Both the position numbers and the translations under genes were made by a program. 64,000 nucleotides of DNA from Reyranella sp. (GTDB taxonomy: Bacteria > Pseudomonadota > Alphaproteobacteria > Reyranellales > Reyranellaceae), in contig NZ_JAUSBN010000047.1 in the NCBI RefSeq assembly GCF_030651995.1, positions 1 to 64,000 on the forward strand, given 5' to 3'. Below the pieces are notes generated by a model. The model did not search any database. It was not told the origin of the DNA and was given only the letters and a program-made list of their open reading frames with translations. Shown piece by piece: positions 32,383-40,754 of this stretch. The number at the start of each line of letters is the position of its first letter. Position 1 is the stretch's first letter.

Positions 32383-34827
32383 ATGCGGTCTCTAGCTCGC
32401 CTCGCATGGATCGTGCTGCTGTTCGCAAGCGTCGCGGCTTCCGCCCAGAGCGTGCCGCCGCCGCAGCGGCCGTTCAGCCAGCTCGTCGAACTCTGGGGTC
32501 GCCAGCTCGACCGCATCGCCTCCCGCACCGAGCAGGCCGACCTGCTGCCGGTCGAGATCGACGGTTTGCGCGAGCAGGCGACCGACGTGCGTACCGCCGC
32601 GATGGCCGCCGCCGCCTTCGCCCGCAACGACCTGGCCGACACGAAGAAGCTGCTGGCGCCGCTCGAACTGAAGCCCGGCACAGACGCGCCGCCCGAGAGC
32701 GATGCCGTGAAGGCGGACCGCGAAAGACTGACCGAACAGGCCACGGTCGCCGAGAGCCGGGTCAAGCAATGCGAGGTGGTGATCGCCCGTGCCGACCAGC
32801 TGCTGGAGCGCCTGACCAAGCTGCGCGGCGAACTGGTGCTGCGGACCCTGCTCCGCCGCGATCCCTCTCCGCTCTCGCCCGGCGTGTGGCACAAGATCGG
32901 CCCGCAGTTCATGGCATCGGTGAAGACATTGTCCGGCGCCATGGCGAAGTGGAGCCACGAGGGCTTCCTCACCCTGAGCTCCGGCAGCCCCGAGCTGGTG
33001 CCGCTCGGCCTGTGGGCCGCGCTCACGATCATTCTATGGTGGATCGGGCGTGCGCTGCGCCGCCGTTTCGGCCGGGGCGGCACTCACATCGACGCACGGC
33101 GCGACCAGACCATCATCAGCGCCATCGACGGGCTCGGCCTCGTGCTCGTCCCCATCCTGGCGGTGTGGCTGATCGGCAAGCTGCTGCTGGCGGGCAATCC
33201 GCCGGCGCCGATCGACGCGCTGATCCCCGATGCCGTGGGGCGCCTCATATTGCTGCTGCTGGTGTTCGGCATGACCGCCGCAGCCCTGTCGCCGGCGCGT
33301 CCCGAATGGCGCGCCCTGCCGTTCAGCGACGACAGCGCCCTCTACCTGTCCCGGGCGCTCCGGCGACTTTACTCGATCAGCCTGCCGCTCGAATTCGTCT
33401 ACCTCGCGCTCAGCCGCGGCGACGGTCGCGATGCAGTCGCCTCGGTCGGCGCCGTCGTGCTGACGGCCGTCGTGGCCATGCTCAGCCTGCCGACCCTGTC
33501 GAACCGCGCCTGGCATGCCGTCCGTCCCGAGGGTTCCGACCTGCCGCCGATGATCGGCGGGACCTGGTGGGCGGTCACCCGTCTGCTGCTGATCATCACC
33601 GTCCTGTCCTCGATCGTCTTCTCGCTGATCGGCTATGCGACCCTGGGGGCGCACCTGCATACCGCGATTTCGACGACCTGCCTGTTGATCGCAATCGCCT
33701 TCCTGGTTCACAAGCTGGTGGCCGATCTCCTGGACGCCGCGGCCGCCCCGGGCTCACCCTCGGGCACCTTCGTGAGGCGTGCGTTCGGCCTCGCACCGGA
33801 CAGCACGCTGCGCGGCCAGTACCTGGTACTGCTGCTGTTCGACGCCGCCCTGGTCCTGCTGCTGGGGATCGCCATTCCGGCGGCCTGGAACGTCGACACG
33901 GATGCGATGATCGACGGGCTGGGCCAGCTCATGCGCGGCGTGAAGGTGGGTGGCGTCACCATCTCGCTCGGCAATGTCGGCATGGCGATCGTGGCGTTCT
34001 TCGTCTGCATGCTGCTGGCCCGCCTGGTGCGCAGCGTCGTGCGAGACCGCGTGCTGCCGACCGTGGAAGCGCCGTTGCCGCTGCGCCAGTCGATCGATGC
34101 CGGCCTCAACTATGCCGGCGTGATGATCGCCATCCTGGTGGGCATCGCCGCACTGGGCGTCGACTTCACCAACCTGGCCATCGTGCTGGGCGCCCTGTCG
34201 GTGGGCATCGGCCTCGGACTCCAGAACATCGCCAACAACGTGATTTCCGGCGTCATCCTGCTGGTCGAACGGCCGATCAAGGCGGGCGACTGGGTGACGG
34301 TAAGCGGTCACGAGGGCTTCGTGCGGCGCATCAACATCCGGGCCACCGAGATCGAGACGTTCCAGCGCACGCACGTCATCGTGCCCAACAGCCTGTTCCT
34401 GCAGAATCCGGTCGTTAACCGCACCTATTCCGACACGTCGAGCCGGATCGAGATCACGCTGACCGTGCCGGTCGCCTCCGACGTCGACGCCATGGAGGCG
34501 ATCCTGCGCGAGGCGGCGCTGGCGCATGCGCGCGTGCTGCGCATCCCGGCGCCGATCGTGCGCTTCGCCAAGGTCGGGTCCGACGGCCTCCAGTTCGAGT
34601 TGTTCGTGTTCGTCGCGCGGCTCGAGGACCGGCTGATCGTGACCAACGACCTCAACCGCGCGATCCTGGCCAGGCTGATCGGGGAGAAGATCATCAATCC
34701 CGGCGCAGTGCCCGAAATCAGACTGCGCGGCCTCGACAAGGTGAACTTCTCGCTGCACTCCGACCCTTCGCCGGAGATGAAGGAAAACGCCATCGACAGG
34801 CCGGGTGATGGCCCCGCGGCGTCGTAG
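32383..34827 (+). CDS. large MscS-type mechanosensitive channel
   Basis: An 814-residue inner-membrane channel. Signal peptide MRSLARLAWIVLLFASVAASA, a periplasmic helical region up to about residue 190 (QLVELWGRQLDRIASRTEQADLL...), then many membrane segments. The MscS core starts near residue 560: pore helix region VDFTNLAIVLGALSVGIGLGLQNIANNVISGVILLVERPIKAGDWV, then the beta domain INIRATEIETFQRTHVIVPNSLFLQNPVVNRTYSD. Releases solutes under hypo-osmotic tension. The ATG at 32383 gives the signal peptide. The last 20 bases overlap the alpha/beta hydrolase start. Confidence 0.92.
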   Translation: MRSLARLAWIVLLFASVAASAQSVPPPQRPFSQLVELWGRQLDRIASRTEQADLLPVEIDGLREQATDVRTAAMAAAAFARNDLADTKKLLAPLELKPGTDAPPESDAVKADRERLTEQATVAESRVKQCEVVIARADQLLERLTKLRGELVLRTLLRRDPSPLSPGVWHKIGPQFMASVKTLSGAMAKWSHEGFLTLSSGSPELVPLGLWAALTIILWWIGRALRRRFGRGGTHIDARRDQTIISAIDGLGLVLVPILAVWLIGKLLLAGNPPAPIDALIPDAVGRLILLLLVFGMTAAALSPARPEWRALPFSDDSALYLSRALRRLYSISLPLEFVYLALSRGDGRDAVASVGAVVLTAVVAMLSLPTLSNRAWHAVRPEGSDLPPMIGGTWWAVTRLLLIITVLSSIVFSLIGYATLGAHLHTAISTTCLLIAIAFLVHKLVADLLDAAAAPGSPSGTFVRRAFGLAPDSTLRGQYLVLLLFDAALVLLLGIAIPAAWNVDTDAMIDGLGQLMRGVKVGGVTISLGNVGMAIVAFFVCMLLARLVRSVVRDRVLPTVEAPLPLRQSIDAGLNYAGVMIAILVGIAALGVDFTNLAIVLGALSVGIGLGLQNIANNVISGVILLVERPIKAGDWVTVSGHEGFVRRINIRATEIETFQRTHVIVPNSLFLQNPVVNRTYSDTSSRIEITLTVPVASDVDAMEAILREAALAHARVLRIPAPIVRFAKVGSDGLQFELFVFVARLEDRLIVTNDLNRAILARLIGEKIINPGAVPEIRLRGLDKVNFSLHSDPSPEMKENAIDRPGDGPAAS

Positions 34828-35866
34828 GGACGAGGCGCCGCCCCGGCGCTGGCCCCTCTATGCGCTGTTCGGGGCGGCGGCGTTCGCGGGCGTGGCGATG
34901 TGGGCCTACGCGCCGTCGCTGCCGCCCGAGACATTGATCGCGCGGTACACGAATGACCGCTCGCGCTTCGTCGATGTCGGCGGCGTCAACGCCCATGTCC
35001 GCGAGCAGGGCAATCCCGACGGCGTGCCCATCGTGCTGATTCACGGCTCGAGCGGCTCGCTGCACGTGTGGGAAGGCTGGGCGCGCGAGCTGGGCAAGGA
35101 GGCCCGCGTCATTTCCGTCGACCTGCCCGGCCATGGGCTGACCGGCGTCTGGCCGCGCGACGAATACACGGTCGAGGCCTATGCCGACTTCATCGAAGTG
35201 CTGATCGACACCCTGCATCTCGACAAGGTCGTCGTGGCCGGTCATTCGCTGGGCGCCGCCGTCGCCTGGACCTTCGCGGCGACGCGGCCCGACCGTGTCA
35301 TTCAGCTCGTGCTGGTCGACGCCGCGGGCTATCCGCGAGGAGGCGGCGAGGCACCGCTGCCGACCCGGCTCGCGCGCACGCCGTTCGTCGGAGACCTCGG
35401 AATCTACTTCAAGCCGGAGGGGCTGGTCCGCCGGTCGCTCACGGAAGCCTATGCCGATCCCGCGCTGGTGACGCCCGAGCGGGTCAGGCGCCATGCCGAT
35501 CTGCAGCGCTTTCCCGGCAACCGCGAAGCGACCCTGCAGCGCGCCCGCACGCAGGAGCCGCTCGATCCCACGCCGCTCAGGCGCATGGACGTGCCGACCC
35601 TGATCATCTGGGGGGCCAAGGACCGCTGGGTGCCGGTCGCCGATGCCTTCCGCTTCCAGGAGGACATCAAGGGCGCCAGGCTCGAGATCTTCGAAAATCT
35701 CGGCCACAACCCGATGGAGGAGGCCCCGCGCGCGACCGCCGCCGTCGTCGCGGCCTTCCTGGCCAACGCCCCGCTGCCGCCGCAGACGAGCGCCCCGGTG
35801 GAGCCCGATGCCGATGCGACCGTCGAGGAGACGGTCCAGCCCGCCGTCGTGCCGGAGAAGGATTAG
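34808..35866 (+). CDS. alpha/beta hydrolase, membrane-anchored
   Basis: A 352-residue hydrolase with an N-terminal anchor (WPLYALFGAAAFAGVAMWAYA). Oxyanion HGSSGS, nucleophile elbow AGHSLGAA, the acid in IIWGAKDRWVP and the final His in ENLGHNPMEEAP make a full triad. A 35-residue acidic/proline tail (PPQTSAPVEPDADATVEE...) follows the fold. A GTG lies directly before the ATG, so the start may be 34805. It overlaps the MscS gene by 20 bases and is thus likely co-expressed. Substrate unknown. Confidence 0.88.
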   Translation: MAPRRRRDEAPPRRWPLYALFGAAAFAGVAMWAYAPSLPPETLIARYTNDRSRFVDVGGVNAHVREQGNPDGVPIVLIHGSSGSLHVWEGWARELGKEARVISVDLPGHGLTGVWPRDEYTVEAYADFIEVLIDTLHLDKVVVAGHSLGAAVAWTFAATRPDRVIQLVLVDAAGYPRGGGEAPLPTRLARTPFVGDLGIYFKPEGLVRRSLTEAYADPALVTPERVRRHADLQRFPGNREATLQRARTQEPLDPTPLRRMDVPTLIIWGAKDRWVPVADAFRFQEDIKGARLEIFENLGHNPMEEAPRATAAVVAAFLANAPLPPQTSAPVEPDADATVEETVQPAVVPEKD

Positions 35867-35889
35867 CGCGAGTCACCCCAAGAAGAGGA

Positions 35890-36007
35890 CCTCACCCTGA
35901 GGAGCGCTCCGCAGGAGCGCGTCTCGAAGGGTGGGCACGAGCACCCCGCCTGATCCCCGCCCTTCGAGACGGCGCTTCGCGCCTCCTCAGGGTGAGGTTT
36001 TTTCTGT
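35890..36007 (+). repeat. long inverted repeat, family D, copy 1, with T-run
   Basis: Arms ACCTCACCCTGAGGAGCG and its complement near 35983-36000 enclose a second pair (CGTCTCGAAGG/CCTTCGAGACG). The right arm is followed by a run of six T, so on the plus strand it would act as an intrinsic terminator after the alpha/beta hydrolase. The second copy is 44125-44235. Confidence 0.85.
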
Positions 36008-36023
36008 TTCGAGCCGGAATCAT

Positions 36024-36560
36024 CTAACCGCTCTTCAGCAGCGCCATCACCTGGTCGAAGGCGCGGTCGGCGATCTCGTCGATCTCGGCCGGGGTGCGGT
36101 TCTGGATCGGATGGGGCACGTAGACGACCGCCGGCTCGAAGCCCAGCGCATCGCTCTGCGCGGTGACGCCGTCGACGAATTCGGTGGTCACGATGTTGAC
36201 GCCGGGGAGGCCGCGGCCGTCGAGACTATGAAGGTCGTGCAGACTGCACGATGTGCAGGAGCCTCAATCGCTTAAGGCGATCACCGCGAGCTGCGCCTCG
36301 GCCGCGATGGTCTGCAGCACAGCAGCCGGCGCCACCTTGGTGTTGGTGGGCTTGCGATAGCGCTTGGTCGCCACGCCGGCCGACTTGAAGTGCCCCTCGA
36401 GACGGTCGAGGAACTCGGCGCCGCGCGACTTGCCGATGTCCATCAGCGCCACGACCTTGCCGTCGAGCGAGGGCGGCGGCGCGAGGCGGGCGCGGCGGGT
36501 CGGCGAGGTCTCGGCCGTGGGATCGCGCAGCTTGGTCGAAGGGTTCATGGCCTGGTTCAT
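36024..36560 (-). CDS. UGSC-family selenoprotein, in-frame UGA (Sec) at codon 99
   Basis: Read from the ATG at 36558-36560, the frame gives 98 residues ending VIALSD, then TGA at 36264-36266, then without shift GSCTSCSLHDL and 72 more residues (VNIVTTEFVDG, AVVYVPHPIQNRTPAEIDEIADRAF) to a TAG at 36024-36026: 178 residues with Sec99. The UGA is followed by Gly-Ser-Cys, the signature of UGSC-family (seleno)proteins, in which the first position is Sec or Cys. Codon use and the family-like C-terminus continue normally after the UGA, so a plain stop is unlikely. A hairpin at the SECIS position follows (36235-36251). A U-x-x-C pair suggests a redox role. The start has AAGGA about 11 bases upstream and lies 14 bases after the stop of the thioredoxin-fused gene. 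Function unknown. No selA, selB, selC or selD is in the window, so the host must supply them. Confidence 0.85.
36235..36251 (-). promoter_or_regulatory. bacterial SECIS-like stem-loop in the selenoprotein mRNA
   Basis: Bases 13-29 after the UGA form TCGTGCA, loop GTC, TGCACGA: a perfect 7-base-pair stem. The loop G and U are bases 20 and 21 after the UGA, the same places as the SelB-contacted loop G and U in the E. coli fdhF element as I recall it, and the following CTGCAC is also shared. The bulged U of fdhF is not evident. Confidence 0.7.
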
Positions 36561-36574
36561 GGGGTCAGCGTCCT

Positions 36575-38017
36575 TCAGCGAATCTCGTGGGTGACGGCCT
36601 GGCATTCCTCGCGCACGCGCTGTCCGGGCCAGCCGCCGATGATGGCGGAGAATAGACCGGCCGGGCCGCCGGCGCGAACGATCAGCAACCCGTCAGGCGG
36701 AAACTTGTCGACGATCTTGTCGGCCATCGAGGCCGGCAGCCCTTCCGGCACGCCCTGCGCACCGTGGATCAGGTCGCGGCCGGGTCGCTTGAGGGCCTGA
36801 TAGAGCTCGTCCTCGATGCGCCGGCGGTTCCAGCCACCCTCCTTGAAGATCCTGTAATGCTCGGGCGAGAGCACCAGCACGGCGTTGCCTGAGTCGCAGA
36901 GCTTGGGATGGCCGACGCCGAACAGGCCCATCGCCAGCGAGCGCGCCAGCTCCTCCGGCGTGCGGGATTTCTGGTCGATGAAGCCGTGCACGCCCTCGGC
37001 ATGGAACAGCGTGACCGCGCTCTTGCCGGCAGCGATGCCGCGCCGCTGCGCCAGCGGCTCCCAGTCGGGATCGGATTCGTCCTCGGCGAAGCAGAAGGTG
37101 TACTTGCCGGGATTCCCCAGGGTGGCGCGATCCATGCCGCCGGGCTGGCCGCCGCCCACGTTGCGCACGATGAGCTGCAGGGCACGCCCGATCGTGGCAT
37201 TCGCGCGATTGCCCTGGCCCAGCGCATTGATGCCGGAGTTCATGCCGACGGCCTTCGCCGCCGGTCCGTTGATGATGACCAGCGGGCCTGAGAAATGCGT
37301 CGTGCAGAGCAGCCCATGCAGCACGAACAGCGGATCGAGTGCCGCCTCCAGCACGCCCAGCACGACCGGCATGTATTCCGGCTTGCAGCCCGCCATCACG
37401 GCGTTGATGGCGACCTTCTCGACGGTGCAGGGCGCGAGGTTGGGCGGGATCAAGCCGACGATTTCGCCGGGCTTGCGGTCGGTGCCGCCCAGCATGCGCA
37501 GGATGCGCTCGTCGGTCGGCGGCACGACGGGCAGGCCGTCGCTCCAGCCGCGCTCGAAGCAGGCCTCGATCGGATCGTCCCATTCGCCCACCGGAATCGC
37601 GCGCGACGCGAGGCCGGGATCGCCGTAGCGCGCGATCAGCGCCTCCTGCACGCCGGGCTCGACGCTGCGCGAGCCGCAACCGGGCTGCCAGGCGGGCAGG
37701 CCTTCGCCCGCGGCCGCCTGGCCGGCGAGGCGGGTCCATTCGGCACGATCCCAGCCCACGGTGCGCCCGACCTCGCGACCGCCTTCGTAGCGGATCAGGG
37801 TCGGCACGGCTTCGATGTTGAGATGGAACGAGCGTTCGAGTTGCTGGTCGTCGAGCACGCGGCCAACGCCGGCGGGAAAGGCCGGATCGTCCTGGGTGAT
37901 GACGGTGAGCGGGCCCGCTTTGTCGAGGCTCTGCATCACCGGCTCGACCAGCACGCAGGTATGGCACTCGTGCTTGGCAACGATCACCAGCCCGTCCGCG
38001 GGAAGTACCTCAATCAT
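36575..38017 (-). CDS. thioredoxin-like domain fused to a UGSC-operon conserved domain
   Basis: A 480-residue protein. Residues 1-95 look like a thioredoxin fold with redox pair C18/C21 (VAKHECHTCVLVEP), cis-Pro in NIEAVPTLIRYEGG, and GWDRAEW. Residues from about 150 form a second, unrecognised domain with WSDGLPVVPPTDERILRML, LIPPNLAPCTVEKVAINAVMAGC, THFSGPLVIINGPAAKAVGMNSG, and a C-terminal LLIVRAGGPAGLFSAIIGGW. I do not know its activity. It overlaps the MetX-like gene by 8 bases and is 14 bases ahead of the selenoprotein gene, so it is a probable redox partner or reductant of that protein. No signal peptide, so cytoplasmic. Confidence 0.75.
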   Translation of the reverse strand: MIEVLPADGLVIVAKHECHTCVLVEPVMQSLDKAGPLTVITQDDPAFPAGVGRVLDDQQLERSFHLNIEAVPTLIRYEGGREVGRTVGWDRAEWTRLAGQAAAGEGLPAWQPGCGSRSVEPGVQEALIARYGDPGLASRAIPVGEWDDPIEACFERGWSDGLPVVPPTDERILRMLGGTDRKPGEIVGLIPPNLAPCTVEKVAINAVMAGCKPEYMPVVLGVLEAALDPLFVLHGLLCTTHFSGPLVIINGPAAKAVGMNSGINALGQGNRANATIGRALQLIVRNVGGGQPGGMDRATLGNPGKYTFCFAEDESDPDWEPLAQRRGIAAGKSAVTLFHAEGVHGFIDQKSRTPEELARSLAMGLFGVGHPKLCDSGNAVLVLSPEHYRIFKEGGWNRRRIEDELYQALKRPGRDLIHGAQGVPEGLPASMADKIVDKFPPDGLLIVRAGGPAGLFSAIIGGWPGQRVREECQAVTHEIR

Positions 38018-38978
38018 TCAGCAGAGCCTCCACCTGGGCATCGATGAACGCGGCATCCTCGGGATTGTCGCGCGGGTTGCCGGCGCGATGACCCCAGACC
38101 GACGGGATCTCCACCAGCTTTCCGTACTTCAGATACGGCAACTCCGCGCGGTTGTCGTCAGTCTGGAAATAGAGATCGGTGGCCGACGGCATCAGCAGCA
38201 CCTTGGCCTTGATGCCGGCCAGCGCCATCTGCAGATCGCCGCGATAGAGATCGTTGGCCGAGATGTCGCCATGCTGCCAGGTCCAGAGCTGGGCCAGCAG
38301 GTCGCGCATGTCTCGCCGCAGGAAGTTGGCTTCCCACGAGCGCACGAGGAAATCCTCGAGGCTGGTGAAGCCCAGCCCGCGCCACATCTCGCGGCGATAG
38401 AAGGTCTGGCTGAGCGCCCAGCCGGCATAGATGCGGCCCATGGCGCGCAAGCCCTGCTGCGGCGTCGCCGCCGCCTGCAGGGTGGTGCGGATGCCTTCCA
38501 GGAAGACGAAGTTGTGCGGCGCGGTCTTCGCCGAACCGCAGTTGACCACGATGCGCTCGACCGACTCGCCGAACAGCGCGCCCCAGTGATAGGCCTGCTG
38601 CGCCCCCATCGACCAGCCGTAGACCAGCTTCAGCCGGTCGATGCCGAACAGCTCGACCAGCATCTGCCGCTGCAGCATGACGTTGTCGTAGGTCGTGACC
38701 TCGGGAAAATCCGGCGTGTTGGACGGCGACGAGGACAGGCCGTTCGTCAGCATGTTGGGAATGACGATGAAGTAGCGGCTGGGATCGAGGCAGCGCCGCA
38801 CGTCGACCAGCCACTCGATGTCGGTGTGATGGGCGCCGTAGCTGGTGGGATAAAGGATGACGTTGTCGCGCTTGGGCGACAGCGTGCCGTAGGTCTTCCA
38901 CACGATGCGGGCCTGCTTCAGGGTGCCGCCGCGCTGCAGCCGGACGTGATCCGCCGACCAGATGCCTTCCTTCGTCAT
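38010..38978 (-). CDS. MetX-like alpha/beta hydrolase
   Basis: A 322-residue alpha/beta-hydrolase fold protein of the homoserine O-acetyltransferase-like group: RIVWKTYGTLSPKRDNVILYPTSYGA, LVDVRRCLDPSRYFIVIPNMLTNG, and nucleophile elbow VYGWSMGAQQAYHW with Ser at the centre; Asp in LMPSATDLYF; His in VWGHRAGNP. The usual GHS of acyltransferases is GWS here, so true methionine-pathway activity is doubtful. Second-last-but-two gene of the selenoprotein operon, 10 bases after the desaturase gene, overlapping the thioredoxin-fused gene. Confidence 0.82.
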   Translation of the reverse strand: MTKEGIWSADHVRLQRGGTLKQARIVWKTYGTLSPKRDNVILYPTSYGAHHTDIEWLVDVRRCLDPSRYFIVIPNMLTNGLSSSPSNTPDFPEVTTYDNVMLQRQMLVELFGIDRLKLVYGWSMGAQQAYHWGALFGESVERIVVNCGSAKTAPHNFVFLEGIRTTLQAAATPQQGLRAMGRIYAGWALSQTFYRREMWRGLGFTSLEDFLVRSWEANFLRRDMRDLLAQLWTWQHGDISANDLYRGDLQMALAGIKAKVLLMPSATDLYFQTDDNRAELPYLKYGKLVEIPSVWGHRAGNPRDNPEDAAFIDAQVEALLND

Positions 38979-38988
38979 GTCTGCCCCC

Positions 38989-39912
38989 TCAGCCGAAGCT
39001 GCGGATGATCTCGCCGTGCGTCTGAGTATAGCTCTTCGCGATGTATTTCAGGTGCGGCCGCAGGTGCCGGTGCGCCTCGGGCAGATGATGGAACGGGATG
39101 TTGGGCAGCAGGTGATGCTCGGCGTGGTACGGCAGGTTCCACATCAGGAAGCGCACGATCGGATTGGACAAGGTCGTGCGCGTGTTGGCAAAGCCGTCGT
39201 CGCTATTGGGGCACAGCGTATGCTCGGTCAGGAGATAGAGCCGCAGCAACGGCAGGCCGACCAGCAGCGGAAAGAACCAGACCCAGAGCACGACATCCGT
39301 CTTGAGCAGGATCGAGCCCACGATCAGTACCGCATAAAGCGCGAGCAGCCAGCGGCCCCAGCGCCGCACCTCGGGCCACGCCGAGTCGTGGATGTAGGTC
39401 ACGTCGCCCTTGAAGCCGAAGGGGAACAGGAAGATGTCGCGCACGCGGATCATCAGGAACGGGATGGCGCTCACGCGGAAGAGATAGCTGCGCCACCCGG
39501 TCGGCGTGACCGAGGTGATGAGCTCGGGATCGCGGTCGGGATCCTGCGTGTAGCGGTGATGGGCGAGATGATAGTGCCGGTAGAAGCCGGCATTGTTCAG
39601 GATCGCCGCGCCCGAGAAGAAGGCCAGCAGGTCGGCCATCCAGCGCGTCTTGAACGAGCCGTAATGCACCGACTCGTGCATGGCGCCGAACAGCGAATTC
39701 ACGAAGATGCCCTGCAGCAGCAGCGCCGGCAGCACCCACCAGGTGCCGCGCGTCTCGAGCACCAGCCAGCCACCGAGGATCAGCAGCACGAGATGGGCGC
39801 CGGTCTGGATCAGGCCCTTGGTATCGTCGCGGGCATAGAGGCGCTTCAGCACCTCCGCCGGCACCACCCGCATCTGGCGGGCGCGCTGGCCGGTTACGGT
39901 ATAGGTGCCCAT
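38989..39912 (-). CDS. membrane fatty acid desaturase
   Basis: A 307-residue integral membrane di-iron desaturase/hydroxylase. All three histidine boxes are seen: HESVHYG (GAMHESVHYG), HLAHHRYTQD, and HAEHHLLP (LPYHAEHHLLPN). Four membrane segments lie between. The ATG at 39910-39912 gives MGTYTVTGQR; the longer open frame reads into the upstream flavoprotein gene out of phase. It overlaps that gene by 19 bases. Its place in the selenoprotein operon is unexplained; it may act on a lipid or a small aldehyde/alkane. Confidence 0.88.
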   Translation of the reverse strand: MGTYTVTGQRARQMRVVPAEVLKRLYARDDTKGLIQTGAHLVLLILGGWLVLETRGTWWVLPALLLQGIFVNSLFGAMHESVHYGSFKTRWMADLLAFFSGAAILNNAGFYRHYHLAHHRYTQDPDRDPELITSVTPTGWRSYLFRVSAIPFLMIRVRDIFLFPFGFKGDVTYIHDSAWPEVRRWGRWLLALYAVLIVGSILLKTDVVLWVWFFPLLVGLPLLRLYLLTEHTLCPNSDDGFANTRTTLSNPIVRFLMWNLPYHAEHHLLPNIPFHHLPEAHRHLRPHLKYIAKSYTQTHGEIIRSFG

Positions 39913-40568
39913 AGACCTTCCTTGTAGGCGTGTTCGGTGACCGCCTCGCGCTTCTTCTTCTCGTCCTCGCTCAAGCCGATCTGGTCGCCGACCATGCGCG
40001 CGATCGACGGGAAGGCGCCCTTGGGCTGGACATAGTCCGGCGACCACAGGCGCGAGCGCAGCAGCGCCTTGGCGCAGTGCAGGTAGGCCTGGCGGACCGA
40101 AACGACGATGGCGCATTTCGGCGCCTTGCCCTGCACCGCCATCGAGGCGAGCAGCGCCGGATCGACCGAGAGGCGCGCGGTGCCCGCCAGCCGCACCGTC
40201 TCGTTGACGCCGGGCAGCAGGAAGATCAGCGCGACCTCGGGGTTCTCCAGCAGATTGCGCAGCGTATCGAGCCGGTTGTTGCCCGGCCGGTCGGCCAGCG
40301 CGATCGTCTTCTCGTCGAGCACCTTGAACGAGCCCGGTGGATCGCCGCGCGGGGTCACGTCCTGCTTGCCCGACGCGTCGGCGGTCGAGATCAGGCAGAT
40401 CGGCGAGCGCGCAATAAAGCGGCCCATATGCTCATCGATGCGGCCGATGTCCTTGACCGCCGCCGTCACGCTGACCGGCGCGTAGGAGGCGACCAGCGCC
40501 CGAGCGCCCGCCTCGTCGAGCAGCGCCGGTTCCTTGGGAGCCGCCGAAAAGGGCAGAGAATCGGGCAT
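39894..40568 (-). CDS. PPOX-type FMN flavoprotein (MSMEG_1061-like)
   Basis: A 224-residue pyridoxamine-phosphate-oxidase-like split-barrel protein. FRSPICLISTADASGKQDVTPRGDPPGSFKVLD and LALADRPGNNRLDTLRNLLENPEVALIFLLPGVNETVRLAGTARL are typical for this subfamily. The start at 40568 has GGAGGT 9 bases upstream. It is the first gene of the five-gene operon leading to the selenoprotein. Members bind FMN or F420; the reaction is unproven. Confidence 0.87.
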   Translation of the reverse strand: MPDSLPFSAAPKEPALLDEAGARALVASYAPVSVTAAVKDIGRIDEHMGRFIARSPICLISTADASGKQDVTPRGDPPGSFKVLDEKTIALADRPGNNRLDTLRNLLENPEVALIFLLPGVNETVRLAGTARLSVDPALLASMAVQGKAPKCAIVVSVRQAYLHCAKALLRSRLWSPDYVQPKGAFPSIARMVGDQIGLSEDEKKKREAVTEHAYKEGLWAPIP

Positions 40569-40718
40569 TTCCTAGACCTCCGGAATTTGCACGGCAGAGT
40601 ATCAGGCACCCCCCTCCGGTGAAACCATCCATCGCGAGGAGTCGTTGGTCTTCCAGACAGAGCAAAAGGAAGACCAGATGGGCAATTGCGATCCGACGGA
40701 ACGGCGGCAGCGCCTGGA

Positions 40719-40754
40719 CAAAAAAGAGCCCGACCGCGAGATCCGCGGTCGGGC
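40719..40754 (-). terminator. intrinsic terminator downstream of oxyR
   Basis: On the minus strand an 11-base-pair GC-rich stem (GCCCGACCGCG, 40744-40754 with 40728-40738, loop of 5) is followed by TC and six T. It lies 90 bases beyond the oxyR stop. The rest of the 275-base gap (40569-40843) has a possible 36-codon plus-strand frame overlapping this stem, which I do not count as a gene. Confidence 0.85.

Noticed and set aside
36264-36605. 113-codon protein ending at the TGA at 36264
   Set aside because: It is the first part of the selenoprotein gene; the frame and family sequence go on after the UGA, and the better start is the ATG at 36560.
38010-38978. Calling this gene metX (homoserine O-acetyltransferase)
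   Set aside because: The nucleophile elbow is GWSMG, the length is shorter than MetX, and the operon has no methionine genes; only a MetX-like fold is supported.
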